64,000 nt of DNA from Portulaca oleracea. Taxonomy: Eukaryota; Streptophyta; Magnoliopsida; Caryophyllales; Portulacaceae. The stretch lies in assembly GCA_029582165.1 (NCBI GenBank), contig CM055871.1:2301501-2365500 (forward strand), read 5' to 3'. Each line of letters starts with the position of its first letter. Position 1 is the first letter of the stretch. Positions 33,477 to 46,482 of the stretch are shown here, piece by piece. The notes under the pieces were generated by a model. That model was not told the DNA's origin. It saw nothing but the letters and a program-made list of their open reading frames with translations, and ran no database searches. The translations under genes and the position numbers were made by a program.

Positions 33477-36400
33477 ATGGTTGCACGCAAATGTTCAAGA
33501 TCGGCCAATCCCGAAGACTTCTCTGATGACGAACATAACATATGGGAAATGATGTACAATGCCAAAACTGAGTCAATGGTTGAGGTAGAGCGAACAAAGG
33601 GGGTTAGTTTGATTACACAAACATACCAGCGGAGGCGTCGTGGTGATTGTGGGAAACCACGTGAAGCCCGTGCAGTAATGGCAGGTGTTGCATCGGATAA
33701 AACGCAACCAAAAGGAAAGTCCAAAGCGGTGGGAAAATTGACGCGAACGTTACCGGCGCCATAGGTACCAACGAGCGGTGCCATGTGGTGAAACTATTTG
33801 CAAAAGTTCATTGGTTGAAATGATGGCGCCGTCGGTGTTATTGGCGCGACCGCATGATTGAAAACAACACAAAACTACGATCAAATCGGCGCCGGGCGCG
33901 GCGTGATCGCAATAAAGGGATGTTACTCAGCGTGTAGACGGCGTCGTGTGGTAGTGGAGAAGGCGACCGCAGCGACAATAATGCATCACGCCCGGTATGT
34001 TGGGCTGACTCCAATTGGGTGTAAGTCAAGCACCGTCGATGCGGGAGTTGTTCATGGAGTCGGAACCAGGACTCGAAGCAAAATCGGTGGAGTCAAACCA
34101 GTTGACACAGTTCAGGCTGCTGATGCGATCGGCAGCCATAAAGGCAAAGCGATATTGATAGAGGGCTCACCATGTAACAACACTAGGGCGAAAGTACGCA
34201 GCGATATGTTCACATTGCCGACAACGACGAGTTGAAGTTATATGAAGCCAATGGTAGGGACAAAAAGAGGCGACGATTCTGGTCGGTAGAGGAGACATCT
34301 AAAAAGGTTTGCATAACGTTATATTCCATATTTCGTATTAATTGTACAAGTATTGTGCGTGTCAAACTCATCGATCAGACTGTGATCATGCTTGAATTCA
34401 TGAATTTATATTTGTTAACATGTTTATATGCGTCTGCCATGATAAGCAATGAACCATAATTATGTATGGCCGACGATGCATACTTTTCGTTTTGCAATAT
34501 ACTTGTGGTTAACTAATAACAATTTATCTTTTTAACACGTATGTGCAATAATTATTTATGGAATAGGCCAAGACTGATGATGACCACGATGAACAAGCTG
34601 ATCAGGGTGTTGACCGTGTGTTCCCAACGAGGATGACACCAAAACCATTGATATACCTCCTCGATCACATTTCCCCCGAGCACGTGTCAGTCATAAAGGA
34701 TTTGGGGTTTGGTGGGTTTTCGAACTTGCGGATGAAGTTGCTTAGGGTGATTTGTGCAAGTGGCTCGTAGATCGATTCGTCTGAGAGCATGAGGCTTCAT
34801 TTAGGCAATGGTAGATACATTGAAGTGGCGAGGAGGACATTTTTGACTACGGGCTTACCCGTGGAACGATTCCAATTGACGGAGACAGAGCTGTTGTTCC
34901 AGATGAAAAGGAAGTGGCCGCATTACTTGCAAAGTGGCGTGGCGAGTACAACATCAAAAGCGGCACGCCGAATGTTGCGAAGATGCCAGCTCATATTGCG
35001 TCATTGCGGCCAGACAGTAAGAAGTTTAAGAGAAACTTTGTACTATTCATGGTTGCTTCGTTCATACCGAAACACGGCGGTATTACCTTCTTGATTTCTT
35101 ACCGTATGTTGTTGACGTTGATAACATACCCAACCTGAAATGGTGTAAGTATGTTTTGAACGAGCTGAAATCGGCTCTTGAGGCCAAGTAAGCAAACCCA
35201 ACTAGTTACTTCACGGGCCCATCGCATTGCCTCATGGTATGCTTGACAAGAAGAATGCTTTTTGTTTTGTTTTGTTTGGACTTAGTTTGGGAGTACACTT
35301 ATATCATATCATTTATTGTGTTAGATGTTATACTTTGACCGTGCAGTGCGTGAGACGCCCAATCGGTGGTGGCCAACAATGTATGCATGAACCTGCGACA
35401 ATGTTGAGAAGCGGATGGTACATGAGACAGGCCCAGGGGCGTTTGGTGTTGGTGACCTTCTGCCACGACCAGTAGCTGCCGAAATGCGACCTCTTATTCG
35501 AGGGGTTGCATTGAAAAGTCAATTAGACACGTTGTTACAGGTGCATAATGTTTAAAATGCGATTTATTATTTTTGTACCTTTATCGTTTGCACACACGTT
35601 AACATATATTAACTATCAGGATGATGTCCGCTTATTGGGCAAATACCTACAAGATTGGACAACTGCGAAGTTCAATGTCGAGCGACAGGTTCAACACATT
35701 TCGGGTTTTTACCGTGACCATGGCGACATCACCGAAGTAAGAAGTCAGGTTGAGTCACTTGTGGCTCGCGTGTTTGAGAGGGGTGCATCGCATAATGCAA
35801 AACAGACGGAGGGTAATACACGTTTTGCGCCTGACACAACACATGACGTGAATGCTCAAAATGAAGATCCGCAACATGACAGAACAGTGCAGTCGAATCA
35901 GAATGACAGAGGTGATGCCACATCCCATTTGAATTACATGTTAATATATTGTATGGCCACAGCATAAAATATGATGTTTGACCACAACGAAAGGCAGTGT
36001 GATTAAAGTACCAATGATAGTGGTCATTTGTACTATTGACCACAATATAAAACAGTATGATTAACTGGTATGGCCACAGTAAAATATATGTGTGACCGTA
36101 TTGCAAATGAATGTAGTCAATTAATGGCTTGACCACAGTATAATACATGTGGTTATTGTATGATCACATTATAAACTATAATGTGTGACCACAATGTAAT
36201 GACTGTGGTCATTTGGTGTATTGACCACAATATAAAACAGTATGATTAACTGGTATGCCCACAGTTAAATATATGTGTGACCGTATTGCAAATGAATGTG
36301 GTCAATTAATGGCTTGACCACAGTATAATATATGTGGTTATTGTATGATCACATTATACAATATAAAACATTATGATTAACTGGTTTGCCAACAGTAAAA

Positions 36401-37878
36401 TATATGTGTGACAGTATTGCAAATTAATGTGGTCAATTAGTGGATTGACCACAGTATAATATATATGATTATTGTATGATCACGTTATAAACTATAATGT
36501 TTGACCACAATGTAATACAGTGTGATTGAAAAGGTCAATGTTTTTTAAGCAAAATTGACTATATTTTATTACAACATAATGTGACCATTTTTTTGTTTTC
36601 TGTATTATCAGAGAAGAACGATGGTCATTGTGATAACACCGACCCTTGTAGCAGCCAGTTTTGGTTGTCGTCGCAAGTGGGCGATATATTGCAGGCCGTG
36701 GAGGCGGTCGAGGCCAATGTGCGTGCACAATCAATCCCCATGCCATCTTTCAGGTTGTTGAGTGAATCAGATGACGACCCGGACATCTGGATGATGACGC
36801 TGTGGAGGGGGAGTTCGAGTTGCGCCCACGTCGACTTTTTCGAGGCAGGGAAGCCAAGTCGACAACGGCCAGAACACCACATAAGCCAAGATGCGATGTT
36901 GGGTCGTCTATGCCACCCATCCCCAGTTGCAAAACCAGATCCAAATGTGGTGGTGCAGTACCATCAGCGGGGCCAGGAGGAGATAATGTAACTCGTTGTG
37001 CAGAGCCCCAAAAGGATGTTGGCTCGTCATGCCAATCAAGATCAAATTGGCAATCACACAGTACACCGACACGCATGTTCGGACATACAAATAAAGCGGT
37101 GATCCTACGTCGCGATGCGAGGGGGCACGAGGTGTTGCGATAAGCCATACGGACATCACGGAGCGGCTGAAGACGGTCGCCGATGATGGTTCCGTACCCG
37201 TCATGTTGATAACCCAGCATCTATAGTTGGGATTCATACAAATCAAATGCGAACACAAGGGGACGCAATAAGCGGACAAATCGGTCATAAAGCTCAGTCT
37301 GCCCAACGTCCCGGTGGTGAATGAGAAGTTGCCACAACTCTTTACCAAACGAATAGCGGCGACCATGGGCGTCGGCGATGGTCGATCATCATCGCGACAT
37401 GGGGGGCTAACATCCAAAAACATACGTGTCGAAGAAACCCCACTGCGAAGACCCGAAAATTTTGTGTCGGTTCGATCTGTTTCACATTCTTATTCAACAC
37501 ATTGCAGTTCGTCATCACGAGTGCGATCGTGATTCTACGGTGGTATACGGCAACACTACCCCATCGTGCGGACCTGTTTCTATGGTTACGCCTGAAGGGC
37601 AGCGCATTATTGGCCCGAACAGAACACCCAGTTGCAGTGTGCCGCCCCCCGACGGACCAAACATGAGAATCATTCTTGATACACACGGGAACGATGTCCG
37701 AGATGGGTCCCCGCCTATTGTACCGGAAGTCCGACGGAACCCACGGAGGAAAACACTCGTCCGCTCATTATGTTCGCCTTTGTGTCGGACCAACATCGAT
37801 GGACATTGTTCCAAAAAAGGGCGAAAATCCAAGACATATCCGTTCTTGAGTACAATTGAGGCGCCAACCAAAACCTAA
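33477..37878 (+). pseudogene. Transposon Ulp1-like gene, N-terminal and linker exons (damaged)
   Basis: A series of plus-strand open segments (33477-33764, 33858-34235, 34637-35138, 35300-35520, 35620-35940, 36581-36991, 37426-37878) separated by AT-rich stretches with intron-like edges. The part at about 34637-34760 (KPLIYLLDHISPEHVSVIKD, then LGFGGFSNLRMK) and the following KRNFVLFMVASFI segment resemble the N-terminal conserved region of plant transposon Ulp1 proteins. The frame is broken near 34760-34780 and again in 35190-35400. Later segments are low-similarity, Arg/Pro-rich linkers. The product would precede the C48-like domain at 38271-39365. Exon structure is not reliably resolvable without transcripts. 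Confidence 0.55.
35968..36530. repeat. ~185-bp tandem repeat with GACCAC palindromes, block 2
   Basis: About three units. The second starts 185 bp after the first (words at 36041 and 36226); the third has lost about 54 bp. Each unit alternates TGTGGTCA and TGACCACA, as in TTGACCACAATATAAAACAG, GATTAACTGGTATG and GTGTGACCGTATTGCAAAT. It lies between exons of the Ulp1-like gene, probably in an intron. Confidence 0.85.
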
Positions 37879-38270
37879 GGTTAGTGTGTGTGCCACATTT
37901 TGGTAACGTTCGTCTATATACAACATGCACTTTTATTGGAATGTCATATTTATGGAAAAATAACAAGTTACCTTTACATGCTTTTTGGTACAATCAAATA
38001 TTAGGGAGTTAGTGTACGATCAGGACGGTGTTGTGGCAACGAGGTTGCATTTCAGTCATCGCCCTGTGCAACCAGTGTCGCCGAGGATAATAGATATATA
38101 TGCATCGATGTTAAGCGACTACGAAATCTGAAATCACGGATGCCCGCTTGATTTTTCATTCCGATAATTGTCGCTTTGTAAGTGGCTAATTGCATACATT
38201 ATTATCTAACATGTAAATATATGTTTGACAAACTAACATATTGATATCCTTCTGATGTTAAAAGGGTGAT

Positions 38271-39365
38271 ATGTTCGACATTGCTTTTGATGGAGATCCT
38301 TTAGATGACCGTTCAGTTGCACTTTTCATTGAAAAAACATCTAGAGAGTTGAGGCGGTGTCCCTGGATAGACATCAAGAAAATTGATCTGGTACGTATGA
38401 ACTATTGTTTTCATAAACATGTTATTAATTTTTCAAGTTCATTATACGTGGATTGCATCGAAGGATGTTTTCACCACTGACTGGGCCACACTCATGTCAT
38501 TTGTGGTCACAATATACATACATATATATTGTGTCTGAAATTAAGTGGATATAATGGAGGTGAATATAGACTACACTTTCTTTTTGTTTACATATACGAA
38601 TGTGTCAATTTGAGTTGTGAAACAAATTCATATTTTATTTCACAATGTGAAGTTATATGCGTCAGCACGCATGGAGGGTCGATATTTCTTGTGGTGCGCT
38701 GATTTGCGTAACGGGAGCATCTATATTATCGACAACCACTACACACGTGTGTCGGTGGAAGACGGGTACGGCCATATCGACGAAGTAGTGGTAAGCGCCG
38801 ATGAACTAATGATATGTTTGGCACTGACTCGATTTGTGGACCAAATGTTTACTCCAAGTCGTTTTTTGCAGCGTACTCTTGTTCGTAGATTCCTAAGTCA
38901 CGCTCGTAACCCACTTGCTGACGTGGTCGTCAAGGGCAGTGAACTAAAGAGGCCAGGCATGGGATGGAGGTTCAACGACCAAGGTAACGACAGTGGTGTG
39001 TATTGTATGCGGCACATGGAGACCTTCTTCGGTCAGGCACGGAACTGGCTCACGGGTTTTTCCCGGACTGACTCAATCCCAGTACGTACATGTCGTCACT
39101 TTATATTTTGTTGGCATACTGTCTATTATAATGTCATTAATGCATGTCATTGTCATTTTGATTGACAAATACATTATGTAGTTGTATATGATGTTTACTA
39201 TTTGTTATACAACAGATGAGAGAGGCGAGAGTGCGTTCCCTTCGCATCCATTATTGCTATAGTTTGGCGATGTACAAGGAAAACCAAAAGAGGGAAGAAG
39301 TGTACATAAATGCGGATCACTGGGAGACTCATCGAACAATCAAGCCGGACGCAGCAAGCCTATGA
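38271..39365 (+). pseudogene. Ulp1/C48-like peptidase domain, catalytic residues changed
   Basis: Exons: about 38271-38390 (ends before GTACGTATG), about 38653-39081 (ends before GTACGTAC) and 39217-39365 (stop TGA at 39363). Sequence landmarks are RRCPWIDIKKIDLV, then GRYFLWCADLRNGSIYIIDN, FNDQGNDSGVYCMRHMETFF and a Leu/Glu-rich tail. This is the layout of the plant transposon Ulp1 (SUMO-protease-like) domain. In active C48 enzymes a His precedes the hydrophobic strand and a Cys follows Asp in the D-C-G motif. Here Arg is in the His position and Ser in the Cys position, while the Asp (IIDN) and Gln remain. It is therefore probably inactive as a Cys protease, unless serine supports another activity. 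The reading frame in this part is otherwise intact. Confidence 0.75.
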
Positions 39366-39639
39366 GTCATCCATTTCAAACATTGTTTTTTTTTAGTGTG
39401 TTGGGATGTCGTACAATATCGTGCAACTTTAGTACACTTAGTTAGTTAAGGGGTGAGTGTGTGGATGTTTGAGTGGGATGGATGGTTTTGTTGGTTGTTT
39501 GTCACCATTTAGTACTTGAAGTTATGCGCGGTGCAGCGTTTTGACACTTGTTGGGTTTTGTAACTGATATGAACACGTTGAATGACGTCACTTGTTTTTG
39601 TAATCTACATGACATTATCTTTAATTCGGTCAGGCACCA

Positions 39640-40490
39640 GTACTTTGATGAAATGACTCTGCTTGATACATATGATCACATCAACCCGTAATGTGTTCAT
39701 ATTAAATATTTTTGTTTTGACAAACTGTCTTTAATCACATGTCCATGTTATGTGACATACACGATGTTTTTGATCACAGTCCATCGTAATTTGTTAATAT
39801 AATACATTACATTGCTGAAATGATCATACAGGATATATATGATCACATTCACACATGATGCGTTCATGTTATGTATCTTTTGTTGTGACAACATGTATAT
39901 GATCACATGTTCTGTGACATAAAATATGTGTGTGTTCACAATCCATCATAATGTGTTCATATAACAATACATGACATGTATGACCACATTCAACCATAAT
40001 GTGATCATGTTACATTGGTTGTTGTTGTCAATAACCGGTGTGAACACAAGCCAGTTTGTGTTATATGATTACACTCCTGCATAATGTGATAATGTAATAC
40101 AGTACATTTTTTTCAAAGATATCCATACATAGTGTGTATGATCACACTTAATCGTAATGTAATCATATAACACAGTTTATTTCTGACAAAATTGGTATGA
40201 TCACATGTCAGTGTAATCAGTGATTTATATGATGTTTATGATTAGACTCAACCATAATGTGATCATGTATTACATTATATTTTTTACAAAATGTGTATGG
40301 GCACATGTCGCGATAATGTGGTCCAGCGGATTGAGTAGTATTAATTTGGGGGCATACAAAAAATCAGTTCGGATCCACCGTGTAAATTTTTTAATTGTGA
40401 CCATACTGACACAATATGAGGTCAAAAATAGATTCGTCCAAAAAAATATTATAAAGCTACGGCCACACTAATCGAAAGTGTGGTCAATGT
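39640..40490. repeat. TGTGATCAC-rich repeat block 3
   Basis: Between the stop of the Ulp1-like gene and the end of the transposase. Many words such as ATGATCACAT, TAATGTGATCATG and GTGTGATCAC occur in both orientations at roughly 60-90-bp spacing. It is related in motif to blocks 1 and 2 but not a clean copy of the 185-bp unit. Confidence 0.7.
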
Positions 40491-40652
40491 GTTATTGTTA
40501 AACAAACATCAAGTTCTGAGACATTTCACGACACAGTATAAAACATTTATAACAAAACAAAAAAAACAAAGGCTAGCAAACCTGGCCAAATGCATAAACT
40601 GCATACTAAACTAAACGACTAGCTTACTATAAAATGAAAACCATTTCACGAC

Positions 40653-43173
40653 TCAATGAAAACGTTCGGGGCATGTTCGGCTGTCATGGTTGGCAATCTG
40701 GTCACAAAAATGGCACTTCCTAGCGGAAGCTTTCTTTTGCACTGCAGCCTCCAAACCACTCTTCTTCCTCTTAGCACGTCCTTTTGGGTTCGACGTCGGT
40801 GGAGTTTTTATTACTGTCAGTTCAGGGACAGGCACACCAAAACAAGCTTCGACATCAGTCGTCACCCTACCGTCACCATTGCTACTTTGGCCAGCAACCA
40901 TTTTGGTCAGCACATCGTCAAGCATCCCACCTAACATGGTCAACAATTCAGGATCGTTGCCAGCTGAATCCATGCACATATACACCTTTGCCCACGTGTC
41001 TGCCTTTCGTGCTCGCACATCATCGACTTTGGACTTTGCCGCATCTAGCTCTGGATCAACATTGAAATACGGTCGTGTCTTTGACATCTTTGTCCACCTT
41101 ATATGGACAAACTGTTCCGGAATTTCAGGCAGAAATCTCATTACCGATATCATGTGGCGACACAAGATTCCTTGGAGATCATAAAACGGGCATTCACATG
41201 TCGTGTCATATGTGATTGGATCAAACACAACCAACCTGACCCTATTTGATTTAATATCACGCACTTCATATATGGCACAATCACCAGACTGACTGGGACC
41301 CCGTTGATCCGTTTCGTATAAAGCAAGCTTCAGATTCTCCTGAAAGACATAGAAATTTGCATGAGTATATATCTGCCTAGCGTGGCGCTCGATTGCCAGC
41401 TCTGATTTCAGAACAGGGAGCGACGTCAAAGTCTTGTTCGTCATGTCCTTCTCTCTGTGACGTTGTGCATCAACTGCGTGTTCATAACGCAATAAGAACT
41501 CAACGAAACTCAGTGTTGGGCACGTAAGTGACGCAAAAACTGCATTCTGACTCTCAGACGCTGAAGTCATCCGTAGCACACCACCCAAGTGTTGATCACG
41601 AAAGTACGCCTGCACCCACTCTTCGTGTATGTCCCATAAATCAGCCATGTGTGAATTGTCTTCGAGACCATACTTTCTCATCAACTCAGTCCACTTCTCC
41701 TCGAACTCGTCACCATCTTCAGAAGCCCAAACACACAACTTCAGCTCTTCCTAAAACTCATCACAACAGTTCAGTTCTCGCCCCAACTTTTCAGGGATCT
41801 TCCGCATTATGTGCCACATGCAGTACCTGCGCATGAAAAAAAAATAAAACATAACGTAAACAGTATTAAATATACCATACAATATGTTGACTACTTCGGC
41901 AGGATAACTTTATTGTGTTCATGATCACACTTTCGTTGTGTGTGATCTTGAATGATCAGCACTTCATTATTGTCGTGAATTAAATACTGACAATACATTA
42001 AAAAAAAATTAAAAAAAACTCAAACATGTGTGTACATATTGATGCAAAAAAAACTCAAACACATGTGTGTACATATTGACGCACCTGTGTCTCGAATCTA
42101 CGAGTTTTTCTCGGACCGCAGCCTTTATTGCGTGGTCTTGGTCCGTTGTCACTGTCTTGGGATGGTTCCCATGCATTGCTTCCAAAAACCTCTCAAACAA
42201 CCATTCAAATGATTCAATTTTTTCGTTAGTAATCAATCCGACACCGAAACACACCAATTTCCTGGATCGCTCAAACCAGTAAAAGGGCAAAAGGCCATTT
42301 TGTACTTGTTGGTTTGCTGTTTTGTGTCAAATGATAGGAGATCCCCATAGCACATATAATCTCTTCTGGACGTTGAATCACACCAGAAAACATCGTCAAT
42401 CGCGATGTTAAATCGGACTCATATGCATAAAAGAAACCCGCATCCTCCCCCTTACGTTTTGCAAGTGCATCGACCAACATCTGTGCGTCATTGTCCTTCA
42501 GAGCTGCTTTTAGTGTGCGCGGTAGTTTTTCATGTCTTGTTGGGTGCACCCTATGTTGTCGTACCCCCCCACACACTCTTTCAATACATGATAAACCTTT
42601 GACGCACCTATGTTGGCACGGTTGAACTGGTTAACAAGATCCTTTTGTAATGATGAAACGCGCCTAGCTGTCTTGTTGAACTGGCTTCTGCTCGGTGTCA
42701 TCAATGGGTGGTTGTGTGCCAATGTGAGCCTATACTTCGTAACCAATCCCATTTTTCGGGGTCCTCACAGCCATAAGTGCGTCACACCCAACTCTTGTTT
42801 CATGACCCTACGTCGCGTTGATTGCGGTTTGTCCGCATCAACAACTGCCGACAATACCCTTCCCCTTGTCAGAGTGTGTATCGGGGCTGTTTGAGTCAAC
42901 ATTCTCAAATGCGTCAACCTTCGTCCGCCTAAAACCCTGGCGTGAACATAAAAAATACTTCCACTCCCTGCCCCTTTCAGTCCTCTCTACCGTGTGCGAC
43001 CCGCTGCGCACACTGAACCCCGCTGCTATCGCATATTTTTCGTAACACTTTTTGGCATCTTCCAAAGTTGGAAACCACATACCCATTTTTGGACATATTG
43101 ACTCGTCATCACACGTTGGCCAGTATAACCTAATGCTCGTGCCGTCATCATCCGATACCATTGGTGGCACCAC
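40653..43173 (-). pseudogene. FAR1/MURA-type MULE transposase (frameshifted)
   Basis: The minus-strand gene has two main exons: about 43173-42085 (donor GTGCGT) and about 41828-40653. Domains in order: FAR1 zinc-cluster DNA-binding domain (YEKYAIAAGFSVRSG ... EWKYFLCSRQGFRRTK), then a helical linker, then the DDE core. The core shows VFWCDS (first Asp), TTDQDHAIKAA (second Asp) and RMTSASESQNAVF (Glu). A SWIM zinc finger follows (CECPF...LCRHM), and the C-terminus is a CCHC knuckle (CHFCDQIANHDSRTC). Damage seen: stops and a frame change near 42830-42750; the core leaves frame near 42400 and returns near 42285; and a TAG interrupts the start of exon 2 near 41752. The last 361 codons are open. 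It is convergent with the Ulp1-like gene. Confidence 0.85.
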
Positions 43174-43884
43174 ATAACTGTTCTTGGTACAATTAGTTTC
43201 ACTGCATTTTCAAGTATAAACATTAGTTAATTTACACTATAAATCATCCGATGTAATGAATTGAACGATAAGTGTTACACATATACATGTTTCATATATA
43301 AATGAAAACACACGTAGCGGTTGTCGTGAAACAATATTCATATTTGTGATCATTGGTTTACGTAATCTGATCACAAATAAGGCAATCGTGTTCAGCAATA
43401 GATGTGCGGTTATAGACTGATGTTTGTTGTGCACAGCTGATACGCATGTGACTAATGTTAGCTAAAACCAGTGAGAAGAAAATTTCATTGAAATCCACTC
43501 CAAAAACTCTTCGAAAAACAGAATGCTCACTGTTGAATGATGAATCAGTACAAATAAAAAAAAAACCGCAATGAAAAATGAACATACCTGTTAGAAGCCA
43601 TTGATTCAACTCAAGGTTAATGTGTTCACGTTTGATGAATTAGAGTGTATTGTGTTGAAGGTGATTGTATTAAGCTATGGGAAAAATATTGAGATACTGT
43701 TGACTGTTATTTTAGGATATACTAAATCAGATTTATTAATCATAATAATTGTTTCCTTAATTCTAGCTAACAATCAGATTTTTATTTTTTTTAATTGATT
43801 TTCAGATTTTATATTGAAACCACTAGCTGTTTTATCCTTAATTAAACAGTGGTTTCTGGTTTTAGCTAACATGTGTGAATTTTC

Positions 43885-43967
43885 AATCTTGGACGTTAGA
43901 TTATAATGGAGGGCCAGGATCAATCCTTCTCATCTTCTCACCGAATTTTCTTCTCATTGGATCCATT

Positions 43968-43969
<2 letters not shown>
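43885..43969 (-). repeat. Right terminal inverted repeat of large MULE
   Basis: Inverted copy of 32184-32267. The outermost bases are TTCC next to the TA tract. Confidence 0.95.

Positions 43970-44034
<65 letters not shown>
43970..44034. repeat. TA dinucleotide microsatellite, right
   Basis: About 64 bases of TA abutting the right end of the large MULE, the counterpart of 32111-32183. Confidence 0.95.
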
Positions 44035-44038
<4 letters not shown>

Positions 44039-44507
44039 TTTTAAAAGAAGACTCTAGATGGAGGGAGAGAGAGAAGAACGACGGGCCGAGAAGTTAAAAA
44101 TATGAATTGGGTTTTACCTAATTGGATTGGGCTTTGACTATTATGAATGAGGATTGCATTGTAATCCATTATCCATATAAAATATATACAAATTTTAATA
44201 CTCTAGATTTTTTTACTTTTTAATTTAAATTGATATGCTTTTGATTATATTTTTAAAATTTTTTAACTTGCACTTTTGAATATTCATTACATAGTTTATA
44301 TGTTGATAATACTTTCAACGAAACAATATTTTTTATTCTTTTTTTTACTACATATGATGCAGAATAATTATACCTACATCTATAAGTGAAAATAATAGCC
44401 AACTCACAATGTTAGTATACACTCCATTTATTCAAATACATGCAGGAGAAGATGTGACTCTTTATTTTGAAGAATGATAAGACCTTAGCATCAAATGCAT
44501 CATACAT
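44035..44507. other. Intergenic, nothing recognised
   Basis: AT-rich sequence with a short GAGGGAGAGAGAGA stretch after the TA tract. No gene or defined element is seen. Confidence 0.5.
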
Positions 44508-46482
44508 GTAACAGCCCACTCCTTAACAGGGGCTGTTAGGATTAATCTCAACCTAATTAAGGTAAAAAGCATTAAGGTTGAGAAAGGTAAAAAGAGGACT
44601 TGGGCATTAACTTTAAAGATTTTCTGGAGAAAATTCGGCAGAGTTTTGTTTGTAATATGGACTTTTCCCAAGCTTTAAGTCTTACATCCCTGTAAATAAA
44701 ACAAAATAAACCAAAACAAACTCAACGACCACTCGTCGAAGTATATCACGAGCCACCCGCTCGGAGTACAATCTAAATGCATCAAAAATACAAGCATTCC
44801 AAAAATGTTTACAACAGAATTCGAATTACAAAACAATTACTCTCTAAATACATGAACAACTAAAAATACTTCAATCTCTAAATAACCGGTCAGCTTCTCA
44901 TCTTCGTATTGACCTGTAACGGGGGAGGGAGAGAGGGGTATGAGCAAACCATAGCTTAGTGGATAATCTGTACCCTAGAACAACCATTAAGATTCAAGTA
45001 ACCTGAAATGGTAGTCACTTTAATATTTCATGAATATTCATATGATTTGATATGTATGCACCTCATTGTAAATGTTATGCATACAAAATGCGAGTAATGT
45101 GTTCTCATCTATCTAAGACTATTTGATATAAATGGTTTATTGAAATAGGTTGGTCGTATTGAATGATTAAGTATTTTTCAGTATCATGAACAAGACTACT
45201 TGTTTCGTAATCCCTAAATGCATTGTTATTGATTGACCAAATATGCATGAACTTTGTTTCCTAAGAATAATACAAATTATAGTGCGTATTGGATATATGA
45301 TTGTGATACTATATGAGCATATGGATGGAATCTATCATTGTGAGACTTTAATTCATGTGATTATTCATTATGGTCATAGACATGTTTTACAAGTAATCAA
45401 TGATCTCGATATCCATGATTAATGCATGTTCACTATGGAGTATTTAACTTTCATATGTTTGATATAAGTGATTAAAGCACTTTCACTATATGTTTTATAT
45501 GCATTGATGTTATATTTATCTTGAAGTGAATTTCATGGATACTTACTTGATTGGAACATGAATAAATGAGATGTTAGATACGTGTCCTGCAGACACCAGA
45601 ACAATACACATTTTAGTGATAATAAATTACTTCTTGTTCATTGATGAGAGAAGCAAATATTAGCATTATATATATGACAGTCTACTTTGATTAAAGGCTC
45701 CAGAAGAGCGCATATAATATTACTTGGTGTAACTAACTTTCATATTGTGGACGTACTCCTCTCCACCAAGTTAGTCTCAAAGGAACTTATTAATTAAGTT
45801 TCAAAGGTACTAGTGCGAATGAATACCTGCATGTTGAGACAACTAATATTCATATATTATGAAAATTGCTTTGAACAACATGTGTATTGAAAAGGATATC
45901 ACCCTTATTTTATGGGCTATTCTAAACAATTAATCCAATTGAAACATGTACTCTAGTAAACCAGAAGTTTACTATTGATGAAGACTTTATCATAGTAGGA
46001 GCATCTTGGATCAATCGTCTCAAGAAGAACTCATATGAATATATTTTGAAGAGCCAGAAAATCCTTAACCAAATGAGTTCTAATTAGTTGCTCGCGGTCA
46101 AAGAAAATTAATTATAACACCATCATTAGCAAAGATAGGGACCGAATCCCTTAGGTTCCTGTACAAGTGATATTTGTGTTGGTCCTGTAGACCAATATGT
46201 AAACCATTTAAATATATTATGGTTTTACTTGATGCATCAATAAGACAGTCACTTGTTTACTATCAACTTGCAACTTGACACTTGCAAGATTGTTTACTCA
46301 ATTGATTTACGAGCACATTTCAAATTATCAATCAAGAAGATTTCTCTTGATAATGATGGTGAAGGCTTTTGATAGTTTTTGTATGCCCAATGGACATAGA
46401 TGTTAATCATCCTATGTCAAATGTTTATATGTAAAATGATCCTGCAGAATCATTGATATATGAGATGTTGAGTATATAATAA

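Larger units (their letters stand above)
32184..43969. mobile_element. 11.8-kb Mutator-like element with Ulp1-like and transposase genes
   Basis: Left end 32184-32267 (GGGAATGGATCGATGAGAAG...) and right end 43885-43969 are inverted copies of about 85 bp with only a few differences. Both ends abut TA microsatellite. That fits insertion into a TA tract, with an undeterminable target duplication. Inside are a plus-strand Ulp1/C48-like gene (about 33477-39365) and a minus-strand FAR1/MURA-like transposase (about 43173-40653), convergent, separated and surrounded by GACCAC/GATCAC-rich repeats. MULEs carrying ULP-like genes are known in plants (Kaonashi-type in Arabidopsis). Both genes here carry damage, so this copy is probably no longer autonomous. 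Confidence 0.9.

Noticed and set aside
40690..41184. 164-codon plus-strand ORF
   Set aside because: Antisense to the conserved SWIM and zinc-knuckle end of the MULE transposase.
32111..44034. Treating the two TA tracts as a long target duplication
   Set aside because: They are simple repeats that vary in length; a defined 9-bp duplication cannot be extracted.
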